This document shows, piece after piece, positions 5,716 through 11,152 of a stretch of 11,152 nt of DNA. The position numbers and the translations under genes were made by a program. The notes below the pieces were generated by a model. The model was not told the origin of the DNA. It did not search any database and was given only the letters and a program-made list of their open reading frames with translations. The first letter of the stretch is position 1; each line of letters opens with the position of its first letter. This DNA is from Megamonas hypermegale. Its GTDB lineage: Bacteria; Bacillota; Negativicutes; Selenomonadales; Selenomonadaceae. The DNA lies in the NCBI GenBank assembly GCA_002314325.1, contig DCFC01000017.1:1-11152 (forward strand). Direction: 5' to 3'.

Positions 5716-6603
5716 ATGGATTTTTTTGAGCAGCTCATCCAGCAGCTGATAAACGGCGTATCCCTGGGCAGTATCTATGCGCTTATCGCGCTCGGCTATA
5801 CAATGGTTTACGGTATCATCAAATTAATCAACTTTGCCCACGGCGATATTTATATGGTCGGTGCCTATGTCGGCTTTTATGCTGTCAGCATGGCGCATTT
5901 TTCGATTATACCATCACTGATAATTTCGATGATAGTTACGGCCATTTTGGGTATTCTCGTCGAACGCATTGCTTATAAACCGCTTAGACGAGCACCGCGT
6001 CTTTCTTTGTTAATAACGGCTATCGGCGTATCGTTCTTTCTGGAATACACCAGCATGTATTTCGTATCGCCGACACCGCGCACTTTCCCGAATGTCGTAG
6101 ATATTCCGTCTATCAATATCGGCTCTTTCATTATCAACGGACAGCAGCTGATGATTTTCATCATAACGATTATTTTGATGGTAGTGCTCACTTACATCGT
6201 ACAAAAGACGAAAATGGGCAAAGCCATGCGCGCCGTATCGTACGATACGGAAACGGCTCAGCTCATGGGTATCAATGCTGACCGCATTATCTCGTTTACT
6301 TTCGGTATCGGCTCGGCGCTGGCAGCTGCCGGCGGTGTGCTTGTCGGCGTGTATTACAACTCCATCGACCCGCTCATGGGTATCATGCCGGGTATCAAGG
6401 CATTCGTCGCAGCCGTTCTCGGCGGTATCGGCAGTATTCCGGGCGCTATGACGGGCGGTATCGTGCTCGGCGTTGTCGAAGCACTCATCTCCGGTTTCAT
6501 CTCGTCGACATTCCGCGACGCAGCCGCTTTTGCTATTTTGATTTTAGTTCTGTTATTCAAGCCATCTGGTATTTTCGGTAAAAATACGAACGAGAAAGTG
6601 TAG
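5716..6603 (+). CDS. livH: Branched-chain amino-acid ABC transporter permease LivH
   Basis: 295 aa, an integral membrane protein of the normal family length with about eight hydrophobic segments. The LivH signature GYTMVYGIIKLINFAHGD (27-44) is near the N-terminus and a glycine-rich block, AAVLGGIGSIPGAMTGG, near the C-terminus. It pairs with LivM to form the transmembrane channel and contacts the ATPases. AAGGAGG (5702-5708) precedes the ATG by 7 nt. It lies directly after the internal terminator and is followed closely by livM. Confidence 0.93.
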   Translation: MDFFEQLIQQLINGVSLGSIYALIALGYTMVYGIIKLINFAHGDIYMVGAYVGFYAVSMAHFSIIPSLIISMIVTAILGILVERIAYKPLRRAPRLSLLITAIGVSFFLEYTSMYFVSPTPRTFPNVVDIPSINIGSFIINGQQLMIFIITIILMVVLTYIVQKTKMGKAMRAVSYDTETAQLMGINADRIISFTFGIGSALAAAGGVLVGVYYNSIDPLMGIMPGIKAFVAAVLGGIGSIPGAMTGGIVLGVVEALISGFISSTFRDAAAFAILILVLLFKPSGIFGKNTNEKV

Positions 6604-6612
6604 GTGGTAGAC

Positions 6613-7560
6613 GTGAATTCATTAAGAAAAAGAGATTTAACGACTTTAATACTGTCTTTAGTTTTGTTCGGCGTTTTATACGCATTGATGGAAACAGGTT
6701 TTATCGGTTCTTTCTGGGAACTGAATATTTTCCTCATCTGTATCAATATCATCATGGCTGTAAGCCTGAATTTGATTAACGGCTATACGGGGCAGTTCTC
6801 GCTCGGTCATGCCGGATTTATGGCGGTCGGCGCCTATGTCGGCGTAGTCTGCACGGTTAATTTCCACGTTCCGTTCGGTCTGGCTTTAATCTTCGGCGGT
6901 CTTGCCGCAGGTGTGCTGGGCTGTTTAATCGGTCTGCCGACACTGCGCCTTAAAGGCGACTATCTGGCAATCGCCACGCTCGGTCTCGGGGAAATCATTC
7001 GCATTGTCATCATGAATATCGAATATGTCGGCGGTGCAGCCGGTTTTAAAGGCATCCCGCATCATACGACATTCCCGTGGGTATTTCTCGTAATGCTATT
7101 CACGCTGTTTTTCATCAAGAACTTCGTCAACTCCAAATACGGCCGTTCCTGTATCGCCGTACGTGAAAATGAAATAGCGGCGGAAGCAATGGGCGTCAAC
7201 ACGACGAAATACAAAGTAATGGCGTTCACTATCGGCGCTATCTTCGCCGGTATCGGCGGCGGTCTGTTCGCACACTGCTTCTACATCATCAACCCGTCTT
7301 CATTTACGTTCATGGCATCGTTCAACTATTTAATCATGGTCGTACTCGGCGGCCTCGGCTCCATTACAGGCTCCATCGCCGGAGCGTTCGTTGTAACGTT
7401 CGTTTCCGCCGCTCTTGCCAGCTGGCCGGAATTCCGCATGATTATTTATGCCATCGTATTGATTTTACTGATGTTCTACCGTCCGCAAGGGCTTTTTGGC
7501 TACAAGGAAATTACCAATATGAAATTTTTCCAGCGTTTCAAAGGAGGCCATAAAGCATGA
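6613..7560 (+). CDS. livM: Branched-chain amino-acid ABC transporter permease LivM
   Basis: 315 aa from the start chosen here, with about eight to ten hydrophobic segments. Family blocks are [19 protein letters not shown] near residue 60 and [15 protein letters not shown] (the cytoplasmic loop that contacts the ATPase). It is the second permease subunit, partner of LivH. I chose GTG at 6613 because AGGTGG (6602-6607) sits 5 nt before it; an in-frame GTG at 6604 would add three residues but has no Shine-Dalgarno site. Its TGA overlaps the livG start (ATGA), pointing to translational coupling. Confidence 0.92.
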   Translation: MNSLRKRDLTTLILSLVLFGVLYALMETGFIGSFWELNIFLICINIIMAVSLNLINGYTGQFSLGHAGFMAVGAYVGVVCTVNFHVPFGLALIFGGLAAGVLGCLIGLPTLRLKGDYLAIATLGLGEIIRIVIMNIEYVGGAAGFKGIPHHTTFPWVFLVMLFTLFFIKNFVNSKYGRSCIAVRENEIAAEAMGVNTTKYKVMAFTIGAIFAGIGGGLFAHCFYIINPSSFTFMASFNYLIMVVLGGLGSITGSIAGAFVVTFVSAALASWPEFRMIIYAIVLILLMFYRPQGLFGYKEITNMKFFQRFKGGHKA

Positions 7561-8324
7561 GTGAATTATTAAAAACAAACGGTGTATCCAAAGTATTCGG
7601 CGGCCTTAAAGCCGTATCGAATTTCGATATTGAAATAAACGAAGGCGAACTCATCGGCCTTATCGGTCCGAACGGCGCCGGTAAAACGACGGCATTCAAT
7701 CTGCTGACGGGCGTTTATCAGCCGACAACGGGCACGATTGATTTCGGCGGCAAAAGCATTGTCGGTTTGAAACCGTATCAGATAACAGACAGAGGCATTG
7801 CCCGCACATTCCAGAATATCCGTCTGTTCTCCGAGCTCACAGTACTCGACAATGTCAAAATCGCCTACGACATTCATGCCAAATGCAGTCTGGTTGAGTC
7901 GGTACTGCGTATCGGCCGTTATATTAAAGAAGAAAAAGATATTGAGCAGCAGAGTCTTGATTTGCTGAAAATCTTCAAATTGGAAGACAAAGCGTACGAA
8001 GTGGCGAAAAACCTGCCGTACGGTGCACAGCGCCGCCTGGAAATCGCCCGTGCTCTTGCCACCAAACCGCGCCTTCTGCTGCTAGATGAACCGGCCGCCG
8101 GCATGAACCCGCAGGAAACGCACGAACTTATGGATATGATACGCTGGATACGCAAGGAATTCGGTCTGACGATACTGCTCATTGAACACGACATGAGCCT
8201 CGTCATGGGAATTTGCGAGCGCATTTACGTACTGGAATACGGTAGCATAATCGCCAGCGGTACGCCTGATGAAATCAAGACCAATCCGGAAGTTATCAGA
8301 GCATATTTAGGCGGGGAGGCATAA
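7557..8324 (+). CDS. livG: Branched-chain amino-acid ABC transporter ATPase LivG
   Basis: 255 aa, cytoplasmic ATP-binding subunit. Walker A GPNGAGKT (37-44), Q-loop Q86 (FQN), the LivG-type signature LPYGAQRR (153-160) in place of LSGGQ, Walker B LLLLDEP (173-179) and switch H211 (IEHD). It forms a heterodimer with LivF that powers import. The ATG overlaps the livM stop and is preceded by AAAGGAGG (7540-7547). The divergent signature is normal for LivG, so this is an intact member. Confidence 0.95.
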   Translation: MSELLKTNGVSKVFGGLKAVSNFDIEINEGELIGLIGPNGAGKTTAFNLLTGVYQPTTGTIDFGGKSIVGLKPYQITDRGIARTFQNIRLFSELTVLDNVKIAYDIHAKCSLVESVLRIGRYIKEEKDIEQQSLDLLKIFKLEDKAYEVAKNLPYGAQRRLEIARALATKPRLLLLDEPAAGMNPQETHELMDMIRWIRKEFGLTILLIEHDMSLVMGICERIYVLEYGSIIASGTPDEIKTNPEVIRAYLGGEA

Positions 8325-8326
8325 TC

Positions 8327-9040
8327 ATGGCAGCATTACTGAAAATAAACGACATAAATGTATATTACGGAGCAATTCACGCTATAAAGGGTATCAGCCT
8401 GGAAGTAAACGAAGGCGAAATCGTTACGCTTATCGGGGCAAACGGCGCCGGTAAATCCACGACACTCCGCACGATTTCCGGTCTGTTAAAACCGAAAACG
8501 GGTACGATTGAATTTGAAGGCAAAAACATTGCCGGCATACCGGCGCAGAACATCGTCAAAGCCGGTATATCCCAAGTCCCGGAAGGCCGCCGCGTTTTCG
8601 CGGAAATGACCGTTATGGAAAATCTGGAACTCGGCGCATTTATCCGCAAGGACAAAGCCGGTATCGCCAAAGACTTGAAAATGGTTTTCGAACGTTTCCC
8701 GCGTCTGGAAGAACGTAAAAATCAGGATGCCGGTACGCTCTCCGGCGGCGAACAGCAGATGCTCGCCATGGGCAGAGCGCTCATGAGCCGCCCGCGCCTG
8801 TTGCTTCTGGACGAGCCGTCCATGGGGCTTGCGCCGCTGCTCATTCGGGAAATCTTCTCGATTATCGAAGACATCAACAAGACAGGTACGACAATCCTGC
8901 TCGTTGAGCAGAATGCCAACATGGCTCTTTCCATCGCCAACCGCGCCTACGTTCTGGAAACGGGACGCATTACGCTCTCCGGCGACGCCAAGGAGCTGGC
9001 AGCCAGCGAGGATGTGCGCAAAGCATATTTAGGCGGCTAA
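8327..9040 (+). CDS. livF: Branched-chain amino-acid ABC transporter ATPase LivF
   Basis: 237 aa. Walker A GANGAGKST (37-45), signature LSGGEQQ (138-144), Walker B LLLLDEP (158-164), and VEQN (193-196), where the usual switch histidine is Q195, as is typical of LivF. The start is 2 nt after the livG stop, with GGGGAGG (8313-8319) inside the livG end. It is the last gene of the importer, closed by a terminator 24 nt downstream. Confidence 0.95.
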   Translation: MAALLKINDINVYYGAIHAIKGISLEVNEGEIVTLIGANGAGKSTTLRTISGLLKPKTGTIEFEGKNIAGIPAQNIVKAGISQVPEGRRVFAEMTVMENLELGAFIRKDKAGIAKDLKMVFERFPRLEERKNQDAGTLSGGEQQMLAMGRALMSRPRLLLLDEPSMGLAPLLIREIFSIIEDINKTGTTILLVEQNANMALSIANRAYVLETGRITLSGDAKELAASEDVRKAYLGG

Positions 9041-9064
9041 TTCAAATTGAATGTAAATTTTTGC

Positions 9065-9099
9065 AGGGATTTGCTGTAAATGCAGCGAATCCTTTTTTT
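9065..9099 (+). terminator. Terminator of the liv operon
   Basis: A 12-bp stem with two G-T pairs (9065-9076 with 9083-9094), a 6-nt loop TAAATG, and a T-run to 9099. It separates livF from the CBS-ACT gene, so the latter needs read-through or its own promoter; none is obvious in the 29 bases between. Confidence 0.87.
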
Positions 9100-9128
9100 A
9101 TAGAGAAAATTAATATGAGGTGAATGAT

Positions 9129-9773
9129 ATGTTTGTTATCAATAGAATGACCAAAAATCCGATAACAGTAACGCCGGATGCCAAAATCGACGAAGTATCC
9201 AATCTTATAAAGGTGAAAAAAATCCGCCGCATTCCGGTGGTGGAGAACGGCAAACTCGTCGGCTTTTTCAGCGACCGCGACTTAATGCGCGTTGCACCGT
9301 CTCCGGCAACGACACTTTCCCGCTACGAAATCAATTCGCTGCTTGCTAAAATGTGCGTTCGCGACATTATGCAGAAAAAAGTCATCTCCGTCAATGTCGA
9401 TGCAACAATTGAAGAAGCGGCGCTTCTGATGTACAAGAACAAAATCGGCGGTATGCCGGTCGTAAGCAATGTCGGCGCTGTTGTCGGCGTTATCACGGAA
9501 ACGGATATATTCAAGACTTTCGTCGATGTAATGGGACTTGCCGACGGTAAAACGCGCATCACGCTGGAAGTAACGGACAAAATAGGCGTCGTTAAGGATA
9601 TCGCCACCATTTTTGGCGAAGAAGGCGTAAGTATCGACAGCCTTATCACCTGCAAAAAAGACGACAATAAATATGAAATCGTTATCCGCGGCGACATCAC
9701 AAATATCGACGATATGAAGCAGAAACTGGAAGAAAAAGGCTACAAAGTAATTCATACGGTTAAAATCGGCTAA
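9129..9773 (+). CDS. CBS-CBS-ACT domain protein (AcuB-like)
   Basis: 214 aa, probably cytoplasmic. A CBS pair (about 1-60 and 75-132, each opening with a motif like VINRMTKNPITV or VRDIMQKKVISV) is followed by an ACT domain (about 140-214, ITLEVTDKIGVVKDIATIF). CBS pairs bind adenosyl nucleotides and ACT domains bind amino acids, so it is likely a ligand-sensing regulator. AcuB-type proteins are the nearest recognisable family, but a role in acetoin metabolism is not supported by the neighbours. Its place directly after an amino-acid importer suggests a link to branched-chain amino acids (inference). I chose ATG 9129 because AGGTG (9118-9122) is 6 nt upstream; an in-frame GTG at 9120 lies inside that site. 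Confidence 0.87.
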   Translation: MFVINRMTKNPITVTPDAKIDEVSNLIKVKKIRRIPVVENGKLVGFFSDRDLMRVAPSPATTLSRYEINSLLAKMCVRDIMQKKVISVNVDATIEEAALLMYKNKIGGMPVVSNVGAVVGVITETDIFKTFVDVMGLADGKTRITLEVTDKIGVVKDIATIFGEEGVSIDSLITCKKDDNKYEIVIRGDITNIDDMKQKLEEKGYKVIHTVKIG

Positions 9774-9776
9774 AAG

Positions 9777-9819
9777 AAAAAGCTGTAACAATCAAAATAA
9801 AATTGTTACAGCTTTTTTT
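9777..9819. terminator. Bidirectional terminator between convergent genes
   Basis: A 16-bp perfect stem (9777-9792 with 9802-9817) with a 9-nt A-rich loop. T-runs follow on the plus strand (to 9819) and on the minus strand (TTTTTCTTTT). It serves the CBS-ACT gene and the merR gene, and overlaps the merR stop codon (9818-9820). Confidence 0.9.
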
Positions 9820-10180
9820 AGTTGAATTCTATCATTTTTTGATAATACATCTCGCCGCTTTGCAAAATCTGCAATTTGTTTTTCAGGGAAAATATTTTTT
9901 CTTCCAGTGATTTCTTCTGTCTTAATATTATGGCTTGCCGCTGTTCCGAAGTATCTTTAGCCTGCCGGTATAAATCGAGATATGTTCTTATGTCTTTAAT
10001 ACTCATTCCGATATTTTTCAAATGAATTATCACGTTTATCGTAAAAAAATCTTCATCTTTAAATACACGTCTGCCGTTTTTCCGTTCAATGCAAGACAGC
10101 AAACCTTCTTTTTCATAATAACGTATCGTATATGCAGATATCCCGGTTCTTTCTGCAAATTCCGAAATAGTGTACGCCAT
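9818..10180 (-). CDS. Small MerR-family transcriptional regulator
   Basis: 120 aa. The N-terminal winged helix-turn-helix (YTISEFAERTGISAYTIRYYEKEGLL, 3-28, then NGRRVFKDEDF) is typical of MerR. A long helix (about 76-110, RQKKSLEEKIFSLKNKL) would form the dimerising coiled coil. There is no separate ligand domain, as in the AdhR/NmlR group. That group often has a reactive cysteine in the segment after the second helix, and here H53 (VIIHLKNIGMS) occupies that place; the only cysteine is C30. AAGGG lies about 7 nt before ATG. It follows the rhodanese-like gene by 56 bp on the same strand, probably co-transcribed. Such proteins act on 19-bp-spacer promoters like those at 1548-1615, but a direct link is unproven. 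Confidence 0.88.
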   Translation of the reverse strand: MAYTISEFAERTGISAYTIRYYEKEGLLSCIERKNGRRVFKDEDFFTINVIIHLKNIGMSIKDIRTYLDLYRQAKDTSEQRQAIILRQKKSLEEKIFSLKNKLQILQSGEMYYQKMIEFN

Positions 10181-10236
10181 ACAAATCCCTTCCTAAAAAA
10201 GCAATTAATTCAAATCGTTAACCAAATTTTTTCACT

Positions 10237-10716
10237 TCAGTCATCATTTCTATTCTCCTCCAGCCATTTATTATATTCTTCCACCGGCGGCTTCCCTGCA
10301 ATGTATGAAAGCTCCGGTATGTCCAGCCGTTTCTGTTGCAAAATCTCATATGCTTTAACTGCCACAACACCTGCACCGCAGTGTAATATCACCGGTCTAT
10401 TTGGCGGAATTTCATTATAACGCTGTTCCATTTCCGTATACGGAATATGCATCGCACCTGTAATACCATTTCGTAATTTCCATTTCGGCTCATTAACTTC
10501 TACTACGATTAAATCGGGAGTTTTCTTCATATATTCCAAAGCTTCCTGCGGCTCCATCGCCCCCAGCAGCTTTCCTGAACCTGTATTTACAGATGTTTCT
10601 TTTTCTATCGTTTCATTTTGTTTATTTGCCGAAGCCGTTTGATTTTTTTCACCGGAGCAACCCATCATAGCCATACTCATCATACCGATAAGAAAAAATA
10701 ATATAATCTTCTTCAT
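10237..10716 (-). CDS. Rhodanese-like domain lipoprotein
   Basis: 159 aa. A short hydrophobic signal peptide ends in MMGC with C20 as the likely lipidated residue, so the protein is outside the cytoplasmic membrane. Residues about 52-157 form a rhodanese-like domain: VVEVNEP at the position of the usual DVR, GAMHIPYTEM, and the active-site loop HCGAGVV with C113. The loop keeps the catalytic cysteine but lacks the common CRxGxR arginines, so substrate may differ from thiosulfate. I chose ATG 10716 because AGGCGG is 8 nt upstream; the in-frame GTG at 10722 is only 2 nt from it. The gene probably forms an operon with merR. A mobile element begins about 24 bp upstream of the start codon. Confidence 0.85.
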   Translation of the reverse strand: MKKIILFFLIGMMSMAMMGCSGEKNQTASANKQNETIEKETSVNTGSGKLLGAMEPQEALEYMKKTPDLIVVEVNEPKWKLRNGITGAMHIPYTEMEQRYNEIPPNRPVILHCGAGVVAVKAYEILQQKRLDIPELSYIAGKPPVEEYNKWLEENRNDD

Positions 10717-10744
10717 TAGCACTGCCGCCTTTCCGTTACCAAGT

Positions 10745-10822
10745 GTGCCGTAAAGCCCCGTGCTTTAGCACTGGGGATATAAGGCACGTCCGACGAATTT
10801 GCGTAAGCAATTGAAGTCGGAC
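10745..10822 (+). repeat. Left-end structure of the second element
   Basis: GTGCC (10745-10749) pairs with GGCAC (10783-10787). Inside are GTAAAG (10750-10755), the hairpin CCCC-GTGC-TTTA-GCAC-T-GGGG with its unpaired T at 10772, and ATATAA (10777-10782). GTCCGAC (10788-10794) then pairs with GTCGGAC (10816-10822) as a second hairpin. Compared with the first element the lengths and the ATATAA word are kept, while both closing stem strands have changed together, which is evidence for a selected fold. Confidence 0.78.
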
Positions 10823-10840
10823 CATTTTATTTTGTATAGT
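10811..10840 (+). promoter_or_regulatory. Promoter of the second tnpB
   Basis: TTGAAG (10811-10816) and TATAGT (10835-10840) are 18 bp apart, the same spacing and -10 as in the first element. The -35 ends inside the second left-end hairpin. ATAGTT (10836-10841) and AACTAT (10856-10861) form a short inverted repeat after the -10. Confidence 0.5.
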
Positions 10841-10886
10841 TATATGCTATCATGAAACTATGAATAATAGTAAGGCGGTGAAATAA

Positions 10887-11152
10887 ATGAAAACCTATTG
10901 CTTTAAGCTGTATAATTCCAAACGAAACAAAAAACTTCATAGGCAGATTAACGCGGCAGGTCTCATTTATAATCACTGCATTGCACTCCATAAACGGTAT
11001 TATCGCTTATTTAAAAAATCATTGCACAAATTTGTTTTGCAGGGACACTTGACTAAACTAAAAAAACTGACAAAGTTCAGCTATCTTAATGAAATCGGCT
11101 CACAGGCGGTGCAGAATATAACTGAGCGCATAGACCGTGCTTATAAGCTGTT
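10887..11152 (+). CDS. tnpB: TnpB-family RNA-guided nuclease, N-terminal part (runs off window)
   Basis: 88 complete codons and two bases are visible, with no stop. The translation begins MKTYCFKLYNSKRNKKLHRQ and continues with the TnpB N-terminal pattern: a basic first strand, LIYNHCIALHKRYYRLF, and IGSQAVQNITERIDRAYKLF. The catalytic RuvC part is outside the window, so activity cannot be judged. AAGGCGGTG (10872-10880) supports the ATG. The protein is clearly different from the first TnpB (which starts MKPNQMFLTQ), although both elements share left-end architecture. Confidence 0.87.
   Translation, partial: MKTYCFKLYNSKRNKKLHRQINAAGLIYNHCIALHKRYYRLFKKSLHKFVLQGHLTKLKKLTKFSYLNEIGSQAVQNITERIDRAYKL

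Larger units (their letters stand above)
10740..11152 (+). mobile_element. Left part of a second IS608-like element (cut by window end)
   Basis: TTAC (10736-10739) is the IS608-type target/left cleavage site. AAAG (10752-10755), the matching guide, sits directly before the CCCC...GGGG hairpin (10756-10776). These place the left boundary at 10740 with good precision. tnpB follows directly with no tnpA between. The right end lies beyond the window. It has the same orientation as the first element and starts just upstream of the rhodanese-like gene. Confidence 0.83.

Noticed and set aside
6604..6612. Upstream GTG start for livM
   Set aside because: No Shine-Dalgarno before it, and it overlaps the AGGTGG site that serves GTG 6613.
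9282..9791. 169-codon minus-strand frame opposite the CBS-ACT gene
   Set aside because: Phe/Asp-rich shadow of the sense gene with no recognisable domain; it also runs through the bidirectional terminator.
10760..10822. Outward (minus-strand) promoter in the second element driving the rhodanese-like gene
   Set aside because: The best pair, TTGCTT and TTATAT, has a 22-bp spacer, too long to support.
1..11152. CRISPR array, tRNA or rRNA
   Set aside because: No regularly spaced repeats and no recognisable tRNA or rRNA segments on either strand.

Overview
The window looks like chromosomal DNA of an anaerobic, diderm Bacillota (Negativicutes, Selenomonas/Megamonas-like). This is inference: Firmicutes-style strong Shine-Dalgarno sites and T-tailed terminators occur with a Tat signal, lipoproteins, an iron-sulfur aldo/keto reductase and a complete Liv ABC importer. 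No rRNA, tRNA or CRISPR array was seen, so the taxon is not fixed.

Layout. (1) 1-379 has no convincing gene but several inverted repeats. (2) 380-1492 (minus) is a Tat-exported metallo-beta-lactamase-fold hydrolase of the UlaG/NAPE-PLD type. It diverges from 1658-2779 (plus), an aldo/keto reductase with two 4Fe-4S motifs. The gap between them carries two divergent promoters, both with the 19-bp spacer typical of MerR-family control. (3) About 2857-4330 is an IS608-like (IS200/IS605 family) element carrying only tnpB, whose protein lacks the usual RuvC-II glutamate and the zinc finger. (4) 4350-9040 is a branched-chain amino-acid-type importer operon, livJHMGF, with a strong promoter 20 bp beyond the insertion and an internal terminator hairpin between livJ and livH. 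(5) 9129-9773 is a CBS-CBS-ACT (AcuB-like) putative sensor protein. (6) On the minus strand, 10237-10716 encodes a rhodanese-like lipoprotein, followed by a small MerR regulator (9818-10180). A bidirectional terminator separates them from the CBS-ACT gene. (7) 10740 to the window end is the left part of a second IS608-like element with a different, more ordinary TnpB, cut by the window edge.

How it works together. The Liv proteins form one importer: lipoprotein receptor, two permeases, two ATPases. The CBS-ACT protein may sense a related ligand, but this is only positional. The two mobile elements share a left-end architecture (an imperfect CCCC...GGGG hairpin inside a covarying 5-bp helix, then a further hairpin and a TATAGT promoter) although their TnpB proteins differ. 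They are probably mobilised by a TnpA encoded elsewhere. The second insertion lies about 20 bp before the rhodanese start codon and has probably cut that gene and merR off from their native promoter. The most interesting items are the paired elements with the atypical TnpB and the divergent MerR-type control region.
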